Assembly: GCA_024180945.1 (NCBI GenBank)
Contig: JAKSGN010000013.1
Location: 620,001 to 684,000 of the forward strand
Reading direction: 5' to 3'
Length of the DNA: 64,000 nt
Source of the DNA: Macrophomina tecta
Lineage: Eukaryota > Ascomycota > Dothideomycetes > Botryosphaeriales > Botryosphaeriaceae
This document shows positions 44,934 to 56,369 of the stretch, in pieces; the first letter of the stretch is position 1; each line of letters starts with the position of its first letter. Under the pieces are notes generated by a model, which had not been told where the DNA came from, made no database searches, and worked only from the letters and a program-made list of their open reading frames with translations. A program made the position numbers and the translations under genes.

Positions 44934-45616
44934 TGGTATTAAAGATATGCTGCGCCCTTTTGCTCGATCTACCGGAGATGAGAGTGCGAGTGCTTGCAGA
45001 AAAGAATAGGTGGAGTGTTCCTCATGACAGGACTCATGCGTATGAAGAGCGAAAGAACCGAGATGCGCGGAAGAATGAAACGGTGTGGCGCTGAGACGGG
45101 AAGAAAAGAACAAACCGCTGAGCATTGAGTGAAAGCATAGAGAAAAACAAGAGCTATCCCAAAGTACAACCGAAGAACGACCAACGCCAGACCCAATGCG
45201 TGCCGACCTGTTTTTCTCAACGACCATTTTCTGGGAAAGAGGGAACACGATAGGTTAAAAAAAAAAAAAAAAAAACCAACTCCTGCTCAGACCTTTCTCT
45301 GCGCGAGAGAGAGGGAGCTCGCCAATGCAACCGACGCTATGCGAAAACCGCGAAATATCCAACGAAAAGATCCAAGAACGCTAACCAACCAAGATTCATC
45401 TAGAGGGTATCCTATACATGGGAAAAGAGTGCGCAGAAAAAGACAAAGTGGTTCCACCAATCGTACAGTATACAGATGGAGAGGGATGCGGGCAAGAGAA
45501 ACGAGACGACACGAAAAAAAAAAAAAAGGAGGCAACGATGACGAATGAGCAGGCAGATGACCAGCTCTCCAGCGGGGAGGCAGAGCACACAGTGGCTGAG
45601 CTCGCTTTTTTCTAGC
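44934..45616. other. 3' flank of MSS1 with poly(A) tracts
   Basis: No gene. Contains 19 A at 45257..45275 and a shorter A run at about 45515–45527. Confidence 0.5.
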
Positions 45617-45805
45617 TTAGTTGTATCCGCCCCGCCCAGCCATGACGGTCCACGCCGCACTCAGCGCTGACTGGACGGGTTGGGCTGGGCTGCTGCCGGG
45701 AGACCGGAGAGAGAAGGATGATGGCGATGGGGCGACGAAGCCATAGCGGGTCTGGGAATGGCCCTTGCTGCCATTGGAAGGGGTGTTGTAGCCGCCGCGT
45801 CCCAT
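45617..45805 (-). CDS. Small glycine/serine-rich protein bounded by GRGGYN motifs
   Basis: 62 residues from ATG 45805. The protein starts MGRGGYNTPSNGSKGHSQ and ends MAGRGGYN-stop, with a Ser/Pro-rich centre (SPSSFSLRSPGSSPAQP). The same MGRGGYN heptapeptide appears as a complete mini-ORF 373 nt upstream on the same strand. The promoter side has a TATAAGTATTC-like element near 46565–46575 and a long C/A-rich leader, features of a strongly expressed, perhaps stress-induced, transcript. GRGG repeats recall the DUF3602 type of small fungal proteins, but the match is weak and function is unknown. Confidence 0.5.
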   Translation of the reverse strand: MGRGGYNTPSNGSKGHSQTRYGFVAPSPSSFSLRSPGSSPAQPVQSALSAAWTVMAGRGGYN

Positions 45806-46178
45806 TTTGCTGGTGGATGGAGGGATTGAGAGAGGTACAAGTGGCTGACTGCGTCTGGAGAGTGTGGCGGTGTTTCGGACGCGTACTTGGTTGCCTGGGC
45901 CCTACTGGGATGCTTGGTTTCTCCGAGTCAGAGAGAGGTGTTTCAACGGTGCTGATGCTTTTCCTGTGGGGGGGGGGGGGGTGGCTTGAAGAGTTTCGGT
46001 GGCGAATATTGCTAATGAAGGCTTTTCAGTTGCACCCACTGCGTCCTACTGGGAAATGAAGGTTGAGCTGTGGTGAATGAAGCGAGGAGTTTCCTGGGAG
46101 AGGAGATCCGGTCTTAAGCAACGGTTTTCGGTTGGCACAGAGATATGATTGATGTTTCAAGATGATTTGTGGAGCGGT

Positions 46179-46202
46179 CTAGTTGTATCCGCCACGGCCC
46201 AT
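46179..46202 (-). promoter_or_regulatory. Heptapeptide ORF MGRGGYN-stop in the leader of the GRGGYN gene
   Basis: ATG 46202 in a good context (CACATCCATGG) reads M-G-R-G-G-Y-N then TAG at 46181–46179. It encodes exactly the N-terminal seven residues of the downstream protein, with different codon choice at several positions. It may be an upstream ORF or part of an alternative first exon; a C-rich tract ending CCACAG at about 45964–45985 could serve as a splice acceptor in between. Confidence 0.45.
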
Positions 46203-48634
46203 GGATGTGGTGGTGTTGAAGTCTGATTGCAAGGAATTTGGTGGTATTCGGGAACAAGCACGCTTAGATCGTTTCAGATGAAGTGGATGTGCGTGAAGTG
46301 AAATTCCTTTTTCTACTCGGTAAGGGATGGGTGGATGTGGTGTGGTCGTGGTCGACACGAGTGGGTGTGTGCGTTGATACTGTTGTATAGGGTTGATTAA
46401 GTAGAAGAGGAAAAGAGTCCGGAAAAGAGGCGAAAGAAATAAGGAATTCTTCTTGGTCTGGCTGACTAGCGAGAATGAAGGAAACGCGTAAAGGCTTGCG
46501 TAGAGAGGGAGAGAGAGGTTGGTTGTCGAAGCTGATGCCTTGGGGAATGACTCGACGTGGGTAAGAATACTTATACCAGGTCTGCCTACCGGGCAACTCA
46601 GGCACCATCGGCAATGCGCAGCAGCGCATCCCACCCACCACATAGCACGCCCGACACATTGGAATAGCAGCGGGCAAGCATATTCTCGACAAAGGGCATG
46701 CCTGCGCGTCCACCAGTGACGGCACAGACCAGACACCAGCGGAGGGGCCGCAAACCCGTGGCCCCTGCGGAATCCGGCCCCTGCAACATCCACATCCGAA
46801 ACCGTCACCACCATGCAGCTGGTTGCCTGCCTGCCTGCGTGCCTATCGGAGTTGATCTGGATTAAGGTACACCCATAGCCACCACACAGCTATCCCTGGA
46901 GCAGCCACAGCCGCTGCCAGGACGGCGCGACGAGTGAGCTCACGACGGCCCGCCAATGGTCGGACCGCTGTGTCTGTGTGCGTCCTCGTCGGGTATGCGC
47001 TATCGGGCGCCGCGGCTGACGGGAGATGGGTACACAGAAGAGGCGAGCCGTGTTGTCCGGGGCGTTGGGAAGAGGTGTGTGCAAGGACGTGTGCGCGCGC
47101 TGCCTATCGGCATGTAGCGACAGAGAGAGCAAGAGCAGAAGCAGGTACGGCGCATCCGCAGCGTCAGGCGCGGAATCAGCCTCGAGGATGTGCTGCCAGA
47201 TTGCCAGCTGCTGCCACAGCTCAGCCCGTGCTCGCTCTGGACGGGAGGCGTTGCTGCATCAGCCAGCTGCATGATCCCCCACGCGCCAGCTTGACCGGGG
47301 TCTCAAGCGGCGGCAACCGAAGGAGAATATTGCTGGCTGGGAACAGCCTGCGCGCGCAGGCGCCCCAGCAGGCGGTGGCCCAAGGCAGCTATAGCGCGGC
47401 CTCCTCCATGCGCTGCGTGCTCTGGGAGACAAACGGGCTTGCTGCTTGGGGGAATCGCTTCTTCTCAGCACAGTCATACAGGAAGCACGTTTCTGAAAAT
47501 AATGGCAAATGACCCTAGCGCCCTCTCGGATCGCAGGCGCACGCGCCCGGCCAGCACCGGCCGTCAGCACCTTATCGCTGGCCGGCAGGCTGGGCGTTTT
47601 TGGTCGGGTTCTGTTGCTGTTTCGAGAGCCTGCGTCAAAAGTCTGAGGCAGAGGATGGCTGGCCGTTTGACACCGTCAGCCCCCACAACCGCCGACAAGC
47701 GACCTCCTCCTCCGCCCAAGATAGCTCTGAGATGGTGGTGCTCGTGTTGGCGAATCGGCTCCTCGCTCCGCTGACGGCCATGGGCGAGTAGAACAGAGTC
47801 CGCGCGTGCCACCTTGCGTTCTCGTGACGGCCGCTGCCCCTTTCCTCAAACCCGATCCAAGAGCTGCCTAGGGCTGCAGATCTTCACGAGGCCGCGCGAC
47901 GAGCGTCCATTCTTGTGGTTCTCGCGCGCGCGTTCCTGCAGTCCCGAGAGAGAGGGTTGAGTGACGGAAAGGCCGCAGTGCTGGGTCAGTTTCAAGGCCT
48001 GTCGGGATGATGACGCGAGATCGACTGCTAAAAATAATGCCCATGCTGTGTAGGGCTGAGGCGCACGCCCAGCGAGTCATCATACCACGAAAAATAATCC
48101 TCCGGCGCGCTGCTGCGGGCTGTACGCATCACTGCGCGCTGCTGACTCTGAAGCCTGCGATAATTCAGCGTCCCGATCCAGACCAGCCTCTGTAGAGCCT
48201 GATGATGCAAGACTGCGCACCCCGATGCCAATATTCTGGTTGCATTATTGATCCCGGCCTGGGCGCTCACCTGCACGACCCCTCGACTCGATAGTTTGCA
48301 TGCAATGCCGTTTGATTCGAGTCCCGGTCCAGCGGCATGGGCGCGTCACTGGGAGCCTGCCACCCGAGGAATGTTCGATCAGATTTGGTGACTCCACTCT
48401 GTTGACTTGCCCCACCGGTCTTGCCCGACCCTTTTGCCCTTTCGGGCAATCATGACGCCGCTGGTGCTGTGTCTTGCTGTCTGCGGTCAGTGTCTGAGGC
48501 ATGTGAGGGTGCAGCGCGGGGCTGGTGCGCTGCTAGTCAACACGGTGATCGCACAGTGCAGTACTACGCTTGCGCCGCCACGCTGGCTCGCCGTGACACC
48601 GAAACCACGCCGCTGCAGGAACAGACTGGCCTTC
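46203..48634. other. Mostly non-coding interval of 2.4 kb
   Basis: 46203–46600 looks like promoter and leader of the minus-strand GRGGYN gene. From 46800 to 48634 the sequence is GC-rich and has many short overlapping frames, none recognisable. Confidence 0.4.
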
Positions 48635-48664
48635 CCGCACCCGTGCAAAAGTCAGGGCGCACGG
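48635..48664 (+). repeat. Terminal inverted repeat (left in window) of transposon copy 2
   Basis: Identical over 30 bases to the repeats of copy 1 (CCGCACCC terminus). Confidence 0.95.
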
Positions 48665-48768
48665 CCAAGGCGCTAATTATCCTGCCACCAACACCAATAC
48701 TTTGGAGTCGTATTATTCAACAAGGAGTTGCTCAAATGCAGTAAGAGTTGATTCTTTATAAAGCTAGG

Positions 48769-49856
48769 CTACCAGCGAGTTTGATAGCCACCAGCTTGAA
48801 TAACATCTACAAGCCGTTGTGGCATACTTTTACAAAGCGCTTTAAGGCTTGGTTTTTCCACCAATGCGTATGCCCTAGGTAACCACTCAGCTAGTAATGC
48901 CTCCACGCGCTCAGGATTCTTCTCAAGCTCAATAAATGGCGCAATCTCTTGAAGCTTCATCTTTAGTGGCCACCAAAGGTATTCCTGGAGGTTCAGATCA
49001 GGCGAATATGGGGGTGAGTAATGCACCTAATTTGGTGATCACGCAGCCATTTCTTCACCCGGTTCGCCCGATGAATACCAGCACCATCTTGTAACCAGTA
49101 CATACCATAGTCGTAGTTTCTTGGCACCTGTTCCTCCAGTACTTTGATATAGGATTTGGCAGTATAGCCTTGCCTAGGAGAGTCCAAATCACGCTCCATA
49201 ACGTGTAAATCAGACACCCCTAGCTGGCCTGAAAAGCCACCCCATACCATACATCTTGCCTTCTTGCCAAGTGGCCGTGTATTAAGCCGGCTTTGGTCCC
49301 ACTTTTGCTGGCCAGGCGTACGGAAAACCCAGCTTGGTGCGTGGCCAGAGCCCTGCTCAACTGAGCACTCATCACCGAACGTAACCCTCATCCACCATCT
49401 CCAGCTCTTATACCGGTATTTCTTTGCATATTGGTACCGAATGCGGGCATTCGCTTGAGAGATCCAAGGCCGATTCTTTGCACGCCATTTGGTAATATGG
49501 TTCTTGCGTAGAATACGCCTGAGCGTATCTTTATGGATAGATAACTGGAGTTGCTTAATCACCTGGCTGTGCTTAAGTTTTGGGAACCGGTTAACAAAAC
49601 GAATAATCTGGCGCTCCGTGCGAAGGCTGACTTTGGGGGGACGGCCAGTACGAGGTGTTAGATCAATCTGGCCAGTCGTATTGTAGTGGTTGATGCAGCT
49701 CCTAATTGCGTGTTCTGAGAAGCGAGTCTCACGGGCAATTTGACGCCCAGATTTACCATCTTGCGATTGTGTAATAACCGAAACTCGTTGATCATGTGAA
49801 AGCTGATGCCTTTGCCTAGCATTGCCTGAAATTTCGCGTCCAAAGATGCGCTGCAT
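48769..49856 (-). pseudogene. Tc1-family transposase of copy 2, same frameshift as copy 1
   Basis: The first frame runs from ATG 49856 to a stop at about 48993; the second frame covers the C-terminal part to 48769. Residues match copy 1 except SHDQRV here versus SHNQRV there. The five-base homopolymer at the break (GGGGG on the plus strand, about 49006–49010) is unchanged, so this copy cannot encode a full enzyme without slippage. Catalytic Asp, Asp and Glu are all present. Confidence 0.88.
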
Positions 49857-49914
49857 GGTGGTGTAATGAGGCAAGGGATGAAGAGGGTACGTTGTTGTTT
49901 TGACTCGTGCACGT

Positions 49915-49944
49915 CCGTGCGCCCTGACTTTTGCACGGGTGCGG
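49915..49944 (-). repeat. Terminal inverted repeat (right in window) of transposon copy 2
   Basis: Perfect reverse complement of 48635..48664, ending GGGTGCGG. Confidence 0.95.
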
Positions 49945-49946
49945 TC

Positions 49947-51226
49947 CATTGCGCGTTCTGACCCAAGGGGAAGCGTGTGCTTTCAACAAAGCAAAAATCC
50001 CCCGCTAGCGGATGCTCCCGAAGTTTGCCCATCATCGTCGCCTCACGGTATGTCCGTCTCCTGCAGGACGCCACCATTTCAGCTTTCGGCCACAGCCCCT
50101 AGCACGAAATGATTGAGCCATCGAGTTTTGCCCCCGGTGCTCAAAGCGACTGCAATGGACCTGCGGGTATGGCGACGGCCCCTGTGGGTAGCTGAACCAG
50201 TTAGCCGGACGGTAAGGTTCAAGATGTTGGATGGCATACTCACCCAGATGACTGCTCCAGCTCCCCATGCGCCATACGCCAAATTCGGAGGCTTGGCCAA
50301 TGTGTGAAGCAGGAGCGGGCTGCAGGAACACCCTGCAGCGTGCATGGCCAGCCGAACCGTGCGCGTTTCCACCACCTTTTTTTCTCGCCGCAATAGCCAA
50401 CAGGATGTGGCGGATCGGTCCGTGGCACTCGGCTTCTTCATCCTTCCCTCATAAGCCCCTTGAACGCTGCCCTCAAAGCACGGCCGCACGGCTGTGGCGT
50501 CGCGGGATCATACTCCGCCGACTGCGACCTGTGCGGCTCTCCATGTCGGCAATCCTACAGGCTGTAGGCCGGAATCCCAAGGCCATATAAAATAAAAGAA
50601 ATAAAAAAAATGCCGGTCCCAATAAGCAATGCTTCAGGACTCAGGGATCCCGTCTGCATGTCGCCGTAAGGCGAATAGCCTCGTCTGTCGGATAGGATAG
50701 GATGGGATATAGAATTCCTTGTACGCAGTCGAAGACAATTCCATGTATTTGCAAGCATTGCATCAGCAGCGCGATAGCCTTTCAGCGCATGCGCGATTGG
50801 TCCGGACGAGCTAGGCACCGTTTCCTCCACCTCAGATAAAACCATTCCCGAGAACAATAACGAAGAGTGGAATAATGCGAATCTGAAACCCCATTCAAAT
50901 GCATTTAGTGACGTTACCAGATGGAGCATCGGACTACACAGCCTGGCTCGTGTTTCGAAGCGCTCCGAGCAAATCCTGGCGCAGGCACACACACTCTTGC
51001 TCTTCTTTGCAATGGCTTCCGAGTCGACATGCGTACTGCCGCTGTTCCGATCCCCTGTGGCTGCGGGGAATCCTGGCCTGCGCCAAGGCACCGTGGGGCA
51101 CCGTGGCGTCACTTGTCCATGTGTGACAAGCGGGGGAGTAATATTGTCCGATTCGCTTCTTTTTATGGATTGCGACATTGATTGCATGAGAAGGCAGAGC
51201 TCTAGAGGCCAGCTGACCTTTCGCAT
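49947..51226. other. Gene-free interval
   Basis: About 1.3 kb between transposon copy 2 and HUS1 with only short or overlapping frames (largest 50555..51226 on the minus strand, not recognised). Confidence 0.45.
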
Positions 51227-52551
51227 TCACTCACTGTATGAGCTGACGTAGTACTACGCTTGGTTAGCAAATGATCTTGCCCACTCTTTTCTTTTTAAGA
51301 GAAAAAACTTCTTTTGACATACAGTGAGAACGGAATCCTCCCTGCCATCTTCGTCATTGGGCAGATAGACGTACAGAATGAGAGCGTGATCATGGCAGAA
51401 ACCTGGTTTTTTTTTTTTTTTTTTTGTCAGGGGTTTGCTTCTCATAATGGGGTGCATAGATTGTAAAGTCTTACAGGCAATAACTCTGCCGCCCAATCTA
51501 CCCACTGACATGACCTTGCCCCAGTCCCTGCCATCGATTCGTACTGTTGCCCATCCTTCCTCACTGCGTCCATCGGCGCTTCCCAGCTCCCTCATCCTAG
51601 TGCTGGGATGGTGTCTAATGCCCTCCTCGCCACCTTCGACTTGAGAGGGGTCGAGATCTGGATTTGAAAGACCTGTCCACACACTGGAGATATTCATTGC
51701 ATCGGTTCGGATGCTCAGCTTCAGGCAACCGTGCATGTTTGCTGCCATTTCTAAGCGAGGTCCAGCAGCTCCGCCGCCCGCGCCATTGGCTTTTGCTGCC
51801 AGGGCCAGCTTGGTGAAGCGATCGGAGATGCTTTTCAGCTGCAATAAAGGCGGCAGCAGGATATGAACATCTGGCTCTCGGCAGCGAGGTTCATGGATTC
51901 CTTCGACATTGTTAGGATTCAACACGCGCACTGGTACGTCTTGCGTTACAACGGTCTCGCGATCCCTGCCATCTGGAATTCCCATGGAGTCGTCACCAAA
52001 ACCATAGCCTTCGCTTGGACCAGCTGAGCCGAATGCGCCGTGCGTGCCACCTAGCGGGCTGGTGACAATCGTCAGGGATAGGATGGGCATATTATCCTTC
52101 TTCGTTAAGCGGATCGAGGCGGAAGTGGCGGCCAAGGCAGATTTGAGAGCACGTTGAAGTGGAGCAAGTGGTACCTCAAGGTTGATAACGTTGTTGGCTG
52201 CCGACTGAATGTTGTAATCCTCGTCAAATATGGTGTCCTGATGTGAGCGACGTTAGCCACTGATTCGGCGAAGCCAGTCCAGAGCACTCACGATAACTAG
52301 AACGCTAGGAACAAAACGTTAGCGGCTGTTCTGCAGTACTTGCACAGCTACTTACGCCCAGACTTGAGTCCCTTGCTCAGGAATGATTGTGAATCGAACT
52401 TCGTCCTCATTAAGCCTGACCCATGCCACAGGGCCAAGTGAGGCAAGAGAAGCAGTGAGCTCTGGAGATAATCAGCGGCAGGTTGCCAGTTCACTGAAGG
52501 CGACCTACTTGCGAAGGTGCTGATGTTTTGGATTGAAGCTTTGAATCGCAT
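51227..52551 (-). CDS. HUS1: Checkpoint clamp subunit Hus1
   Basis: Six exons: 52509..52551, 52356..52461, 52292..52304 (13 nt), 51475..52237, 51323..51402 and 51227..51253. They give 343 residues. All phases close. The product starts MRFKASIQNISTFAKLTASL, continues VRFTIIPEQGTQVWAVLVIDT across the microexon, then VINLEVPLAPLQRALKSAL and SASIRLTKKDNMPILSLTIV, and ends with the family-typical YYVSSYSE. Hus1 joins Rad9 and Rad1 in the PCNA-like 9-1-1 clamp loaded at damaged DNA to activate the ATR/Mec1 pathway in the nucleus. The fourth intron contains 19 consecutive A/T bases as a polypyrimidine tract. The gene is divergent from CTF4, sharing a 302-bp promoter. Confidence 0.92.
52292..52304 (-). 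other. 13-nt internal microexon of HUS1
   Basis: It lies between acceptor CCTAG and donor GTGAGT and encodes the last base of one codon plus V-L-V-I. Skipping it would shift frame and remove the conserved VWAVL-IDT strand. Confidence 0.8.
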
Positions 52552-52782
52552 TTTCGAAGATTATTTTGCCGAGGCGATTTCCGGTCACAGACAGCCGAAG
52601 TTTACTTGAAGTAGTCGGTGTCGTCGGAGTATAGCGATACCGCCAACACACCCACTGCCGCTTGTAACGGTTTTCGAGAGCTGCGGCGTGGAGAAGACGA
52701 GAGTCAGCGGGGCGTGAAAGCGAATGACGATGCTGGGGTACGGAAGGCTTGCCATTCGTGGTCTAGCGCCCATTAACGCGCT

Positions 52783-52788
52783 ACGCGT
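52783..52788. promoter_or_regulatory. MluI cell-cycle box (MCB), ACGCGT
   Basis: Exact palindromic ACGCGT, the known recognition core of the MBF (Mbp1–Swi6) G1/S activator, about 66 bp upstream of the CTF4 ATG. Confidence 0.7.
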
Positions 52789-52799
52789 CGTGCACCCAG

Positions 52800-52805
52800 A
52801 CGCGT
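52800..52805. promoter_or_regulatory. MluI cell-cycle box (MCB), ACGCGT
   Basis: Second exact ACGCGT, 49 bp upstream of the CTF4 ATG and about 250 bp upstream of the HUS1 ATG. Confidence 0.7.
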
Positions 52806-52853
52806 TCTCCGAATCGCGCGCCCGCAACTTCATCAGCGCTCGACATCAACACC

Positions 52854-55662
52854 ATGGCCGGCAACCAGAGACTGAGAGGGCTTCCCGCCCGTAAGTATCT
52901 TTGCCACGAAAGGCTGGCCTGTATGCTAATCTTATCACTTTCAGACCCACCGGGCCCTACCTTCCTGAGCTATACTCCGAATGGGCGCAAATTGATCACC
53001 GTCGGCTTGAACAACGCAATCCGTGTCTTTCATACTGGATCGGTCGAGGAACCTACCAATATTGACAATGCTCAAGACTCGAATACGGCCGTGGCTGCTG
53101 CTGTAAGCCACCGCACAGGTGCAGACATGAACAGTACACTCACTCCTTTCGTAGAATGACTTTTTCGTGACCGGCTCTGAAGATGGCACCGTCTGCAAGT
53201 TCTCTCTCGAAACCAACCAACTGGAAGAGGTTCTCGTCCGCTGTACCCTTCCTGTCCGCGATATTGCGCTATCCCCCGACGGCAATTGGGTAGCGGTGGC
53301 GAGCGAGTAAGACACCAACACAAAGAATACGGAGCATTCAGATTGACAGGCTGCAGCGAATTCGTCGTCAAGGTGGTCAACACAAGGGACATGACTCGCG
53401 TTGTCCATCTCCGAGAACAGTCGCGGCCCGTCAAACACGTTTCCTTCGATTTCAGCGGCTCCCTCTTGGCCGCCTCCTGCGCCGATGGCCGAGTCTACAT
53501 ATACTCTTTGAGTTCCGAGGAACCGACATTGTTAAAGAAGGTGGATGGTTTGGTCAAGAGCATCGAATCGGATTCCGAGGCCAGTTCAAAGATCCTATGG
53601 CATCCGGACGGACGAGCGTTTGCAGCTGCGACCCCCACGCGAGGTAAATGGCACACCAGAGAACAGGAAGGCTCCATGCTCACAGTCTTGCAGACATTCA
53701 GGTCATCTCTCGCAGTGATTGGGAGCGCCAAAGAATGTTCAAATCAGGTCATGACGGCGATATCACCGCAGCGGCATGGTCGCCCAATGGAGGCCTCCTC
53801 GCAACGACTGCTCTCGACCGGAAGCTTACCATTTGGGATACCAAGACCCAAAAACCAATCAAAACATATGACGAATTGCGTGCTACTATCCTTGCTATGG
53901 TCTGGCATCCCACGGAGAACATCCTTTCCTATACCAACAGTGACGGCGAGCTGTTCATCCATACTGACTTCGTTCCCCCCGAGCATGCTTCAATCCTAGA
54001 CAAGGACCTTCAGGCTGCGCCATTCATCCATGATCCCCTTGTAGAGACGTCAGGAAATGCTCGGCGATTGCCTATCAATGAGACCAAGAACCAGCGCCCC
54101 GCTAGGCAAGGAACGCCAGATTCACTGGACGACATTCTTGGAGATGGTATGTCCGATGTGGACGGTTTCATCGAAGACGACGATGGAGCAGGCTACGCCG
54201 AGGAATTGAATGGACATGGAAAGCGTAGTCGAGCTGCCGATGATACAGATCTGCCTCTTGGGAAGCGCAGCAGGGGAGGTATGCAGGTACGAACGCATGC
54301 TGCCTTTCAGCCCGGCAGCACCCCGTGGCGCGGTAATCGGCGGTATCTGTGCCTCAACTTCACTGGCTTCGTGTGGACCATTGACCAGGAGACCCATCAT
54401 ACCGTGACCGTCGAATTCTACGACAGGGAGGCCCACCGTGACTTCCATTTCACCGACCCGTTTCTGTACGATAAGGCGTGCCTGAACGAGAATGGAACAC
54501 TGTTCTCTTGTCAGCCGTCCAAGGATCATCCAGCTACTGTATATTACCGGCCACACGAAACCTGGACTGCTCGAACAGACTGGAGAACAGAACTTCCTCC
54601 GGGAGAGAGCATCACGGCCATTTCTCTCAGCGATTCGTATGTGGTGGTGATGACTTCAACCGACTACGTTCGCATCTACACCCTTTTCGGTGTACCGTTT
54701 CGCGTCTACCGGCAAAAATCGTCGCCCACGGTGACCTGCGCGAGCTGGAGAGATTATGTGATGACCATCGGCAATGGTCCCGTTGGTGGCGACGGCACTA
54801 CTCGACTGTTATACACAATCGAGAATGTCAAGCGCGACGAGATCTGCCAGAGCGAGGACATTGTGGCCTTGAGTCAAGGCGCAGAATTACAGACCGTCTT
54901 CTTTTCTGACCAAGGCGTAAGCATATCTTGCATGTTGCGACTTCGTTCTCGCTGACAACTGCATAGGATCCCTGCATATACGACACAACAGGCACGCTAC
55001 TCATTCTTCAACATTGGCGGACACCCTCCCAGGCACGCTGGGTTCCTCTCCTAGACACCAAGCTGCTTTCACGCCTTGCCTCCGGTCGAAAAGAGGAGAG
55101 CTACTGGCCGGTAGCCGTCGCCAATGACCGCTTCCACTGCATCATCCTCAAAGGCGGCGATAAATATCCCTACTTCCCCCGTCCCCTCCTCACCGATTTT
55201 GAATTCCAAGTTCCCATCTACGCTCCCAATCCCGCGTCCGGCCGCCGCCGCCGAACCAGCCCAGATGCCATGGACGAAGACTCCTCCGACGAAGCCACCT
55301 CCTCCGGTCTCACCGAAACGCAGGCCCTCGAGGAGCAGTTCGTCCGACAGTCGCTGCACCTCTCGCTTCTTGACGACCTCGTCTCGGCCACGCGCGCGTC
55401 GACAGCGCAGAAGCAGGCGCTAGCCCGCCGTGAGCTCGACGCTGACAAGACGCTACTCAAGCTGCTAGGCGCCGAGTGCGTCGCCGGCGAGGAGCGCGGC
55501 ATGAAGGCCCTCGAGCTTGTCGGCCTCCTGCGCGACAGGTCCGGCAGGATGCTCGACGCCGCCGCCAAGATTGCACAGCGCTTCGGCAGGGACGTGCTGA
55601 GGGGCAAGATTGAGGAATTGGCCGAGCGGAGGCTGGTCGGCCTTGATGATGAGGAAGACTGA
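52854..55662 (+). CDS. sepB: Replisome adaptor Ctf4 / Mcl1 / SepB (WD40 and SepB domains)
   Basis: Six exons: 52854..52890, 52945..53102, 53155..53306, 53357..53643, 53694..54916 and 54967..55662. They give 850 residues and close phase at each junction. N-terminal WD40 units include TFLSYTPNGRKLITVGLNNA, FFVTGSEDGTVCKFSLETN, DIALSPDGNWVAVASDEFV, VSFDFSGSLLAASCADGRVY and ITAAAWSPNGGLLATTALDR. An acidic linker (GMSDVDGFIEDDDGAGYAEE) leads into the SepB/Ctf4 domain from about residue 400 (GNRRYLCLNFTGFVWTID). The C terminus is a helical bundle (LSLLDDLVSATRASTAQKQA). No C-terminal HMG box is seen, as in other fungi. Ctf4 trimers tie the CMG helicase to polymerase alpha and support sister-chromatid cohesion. 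The MCB boxes upstream suit a G1/S gene. Confidence 0.92.
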
Positions 55663-56369
55663 AAAATTGGGAGGTGTATAGGGCTGCGTGCGGCGCATCT
55701 ACCGAGAGACTCACCGACTGATCCTCTTTCCCACGAGCTTGGGTAAATTGGCGTTTGGTTCAGAGGGGCTCTGCACGTGGGCTGCCGTGGAGGATTGCGG
55801 GTCCATCCCACCCCCCTCGGCCGCCTCCCCCCCTTTTCGGCCCGGTCCGACTGACCGAATCCTGGTTCCGCCTTCGGACCCTGGGATCCCTACGAGTCTA
55901 GTCGCATGAGACGTTTGGGTATTCCTCGGGTGAGGCAGTGACAGAAAGGGTGTTCGCGGAGCTCGCGGAGTATGTAATTTATGTGATACTATTCCATATG
56001 AGAGTTGGACAAGGGCAATTAGAGGACGCTCCCTGAAGAAGACTTGATCTTGCTTAGGACTGTTCGTGCGTTCTCCGTTTGTTAGCTTTACGGACTTGCG
56101 CATTTGTCAACGCCGCAAATCCTAGCAGAATCGGTGAAACAGGTATCCGATTAATATGTAGAGGGTGAGAATCTGTGGGATAGCTCGACTGCGCATGTGA
56201 TGATCACCACTCCAGGGAGCGAAATTGCAGAATTTGCCCATTTTATTAAAAAAAAGTAACACGAAAGCGCACTCCCAGGCAGGCTAAGAACACAATTCTA
56301 GGCCTGCAAGCTTCCTAAAACGCTCGCTCAGGCCCCCTATCCCTCTACAGCTTAAGAAATACCCAAAAC
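55663..56369. other. Convergent 3' region between CTF4 and alpha-tubulin
   Basis: No gene seen. It presumably holds both 3' UTRs. Confidence 0.5.

Larger units (their letters stand above)
48635..49944 (-). mobile_element. Tc1/mariner-type DNA transposon, copy 2 (inverted)
   Basis: 1310 bp, the same length as copy 1, in opposite orientation. 30-bp inverted repeats lie at 48635..48664 and 49915..49944. TC flanks both ends (48633–48634 and 49945–49946). No host gene is recognisable at this site; the joined flanks would read GGCCTTC then CATTGCG. The near identity to copy 1 indicates very recent movement. Confidence 0.93.
52552..52853. promoter_or_regulatory. Bidirectional promoter between HUS1 and CTF4
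   Basis: 302 bp separate the two start codons. The half nearer CTF4 is dense in CGCG motifs, with two exact ACGCGT sites 11 bp apart and a further AACGCG at about 52775. Confidence 0.7.
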
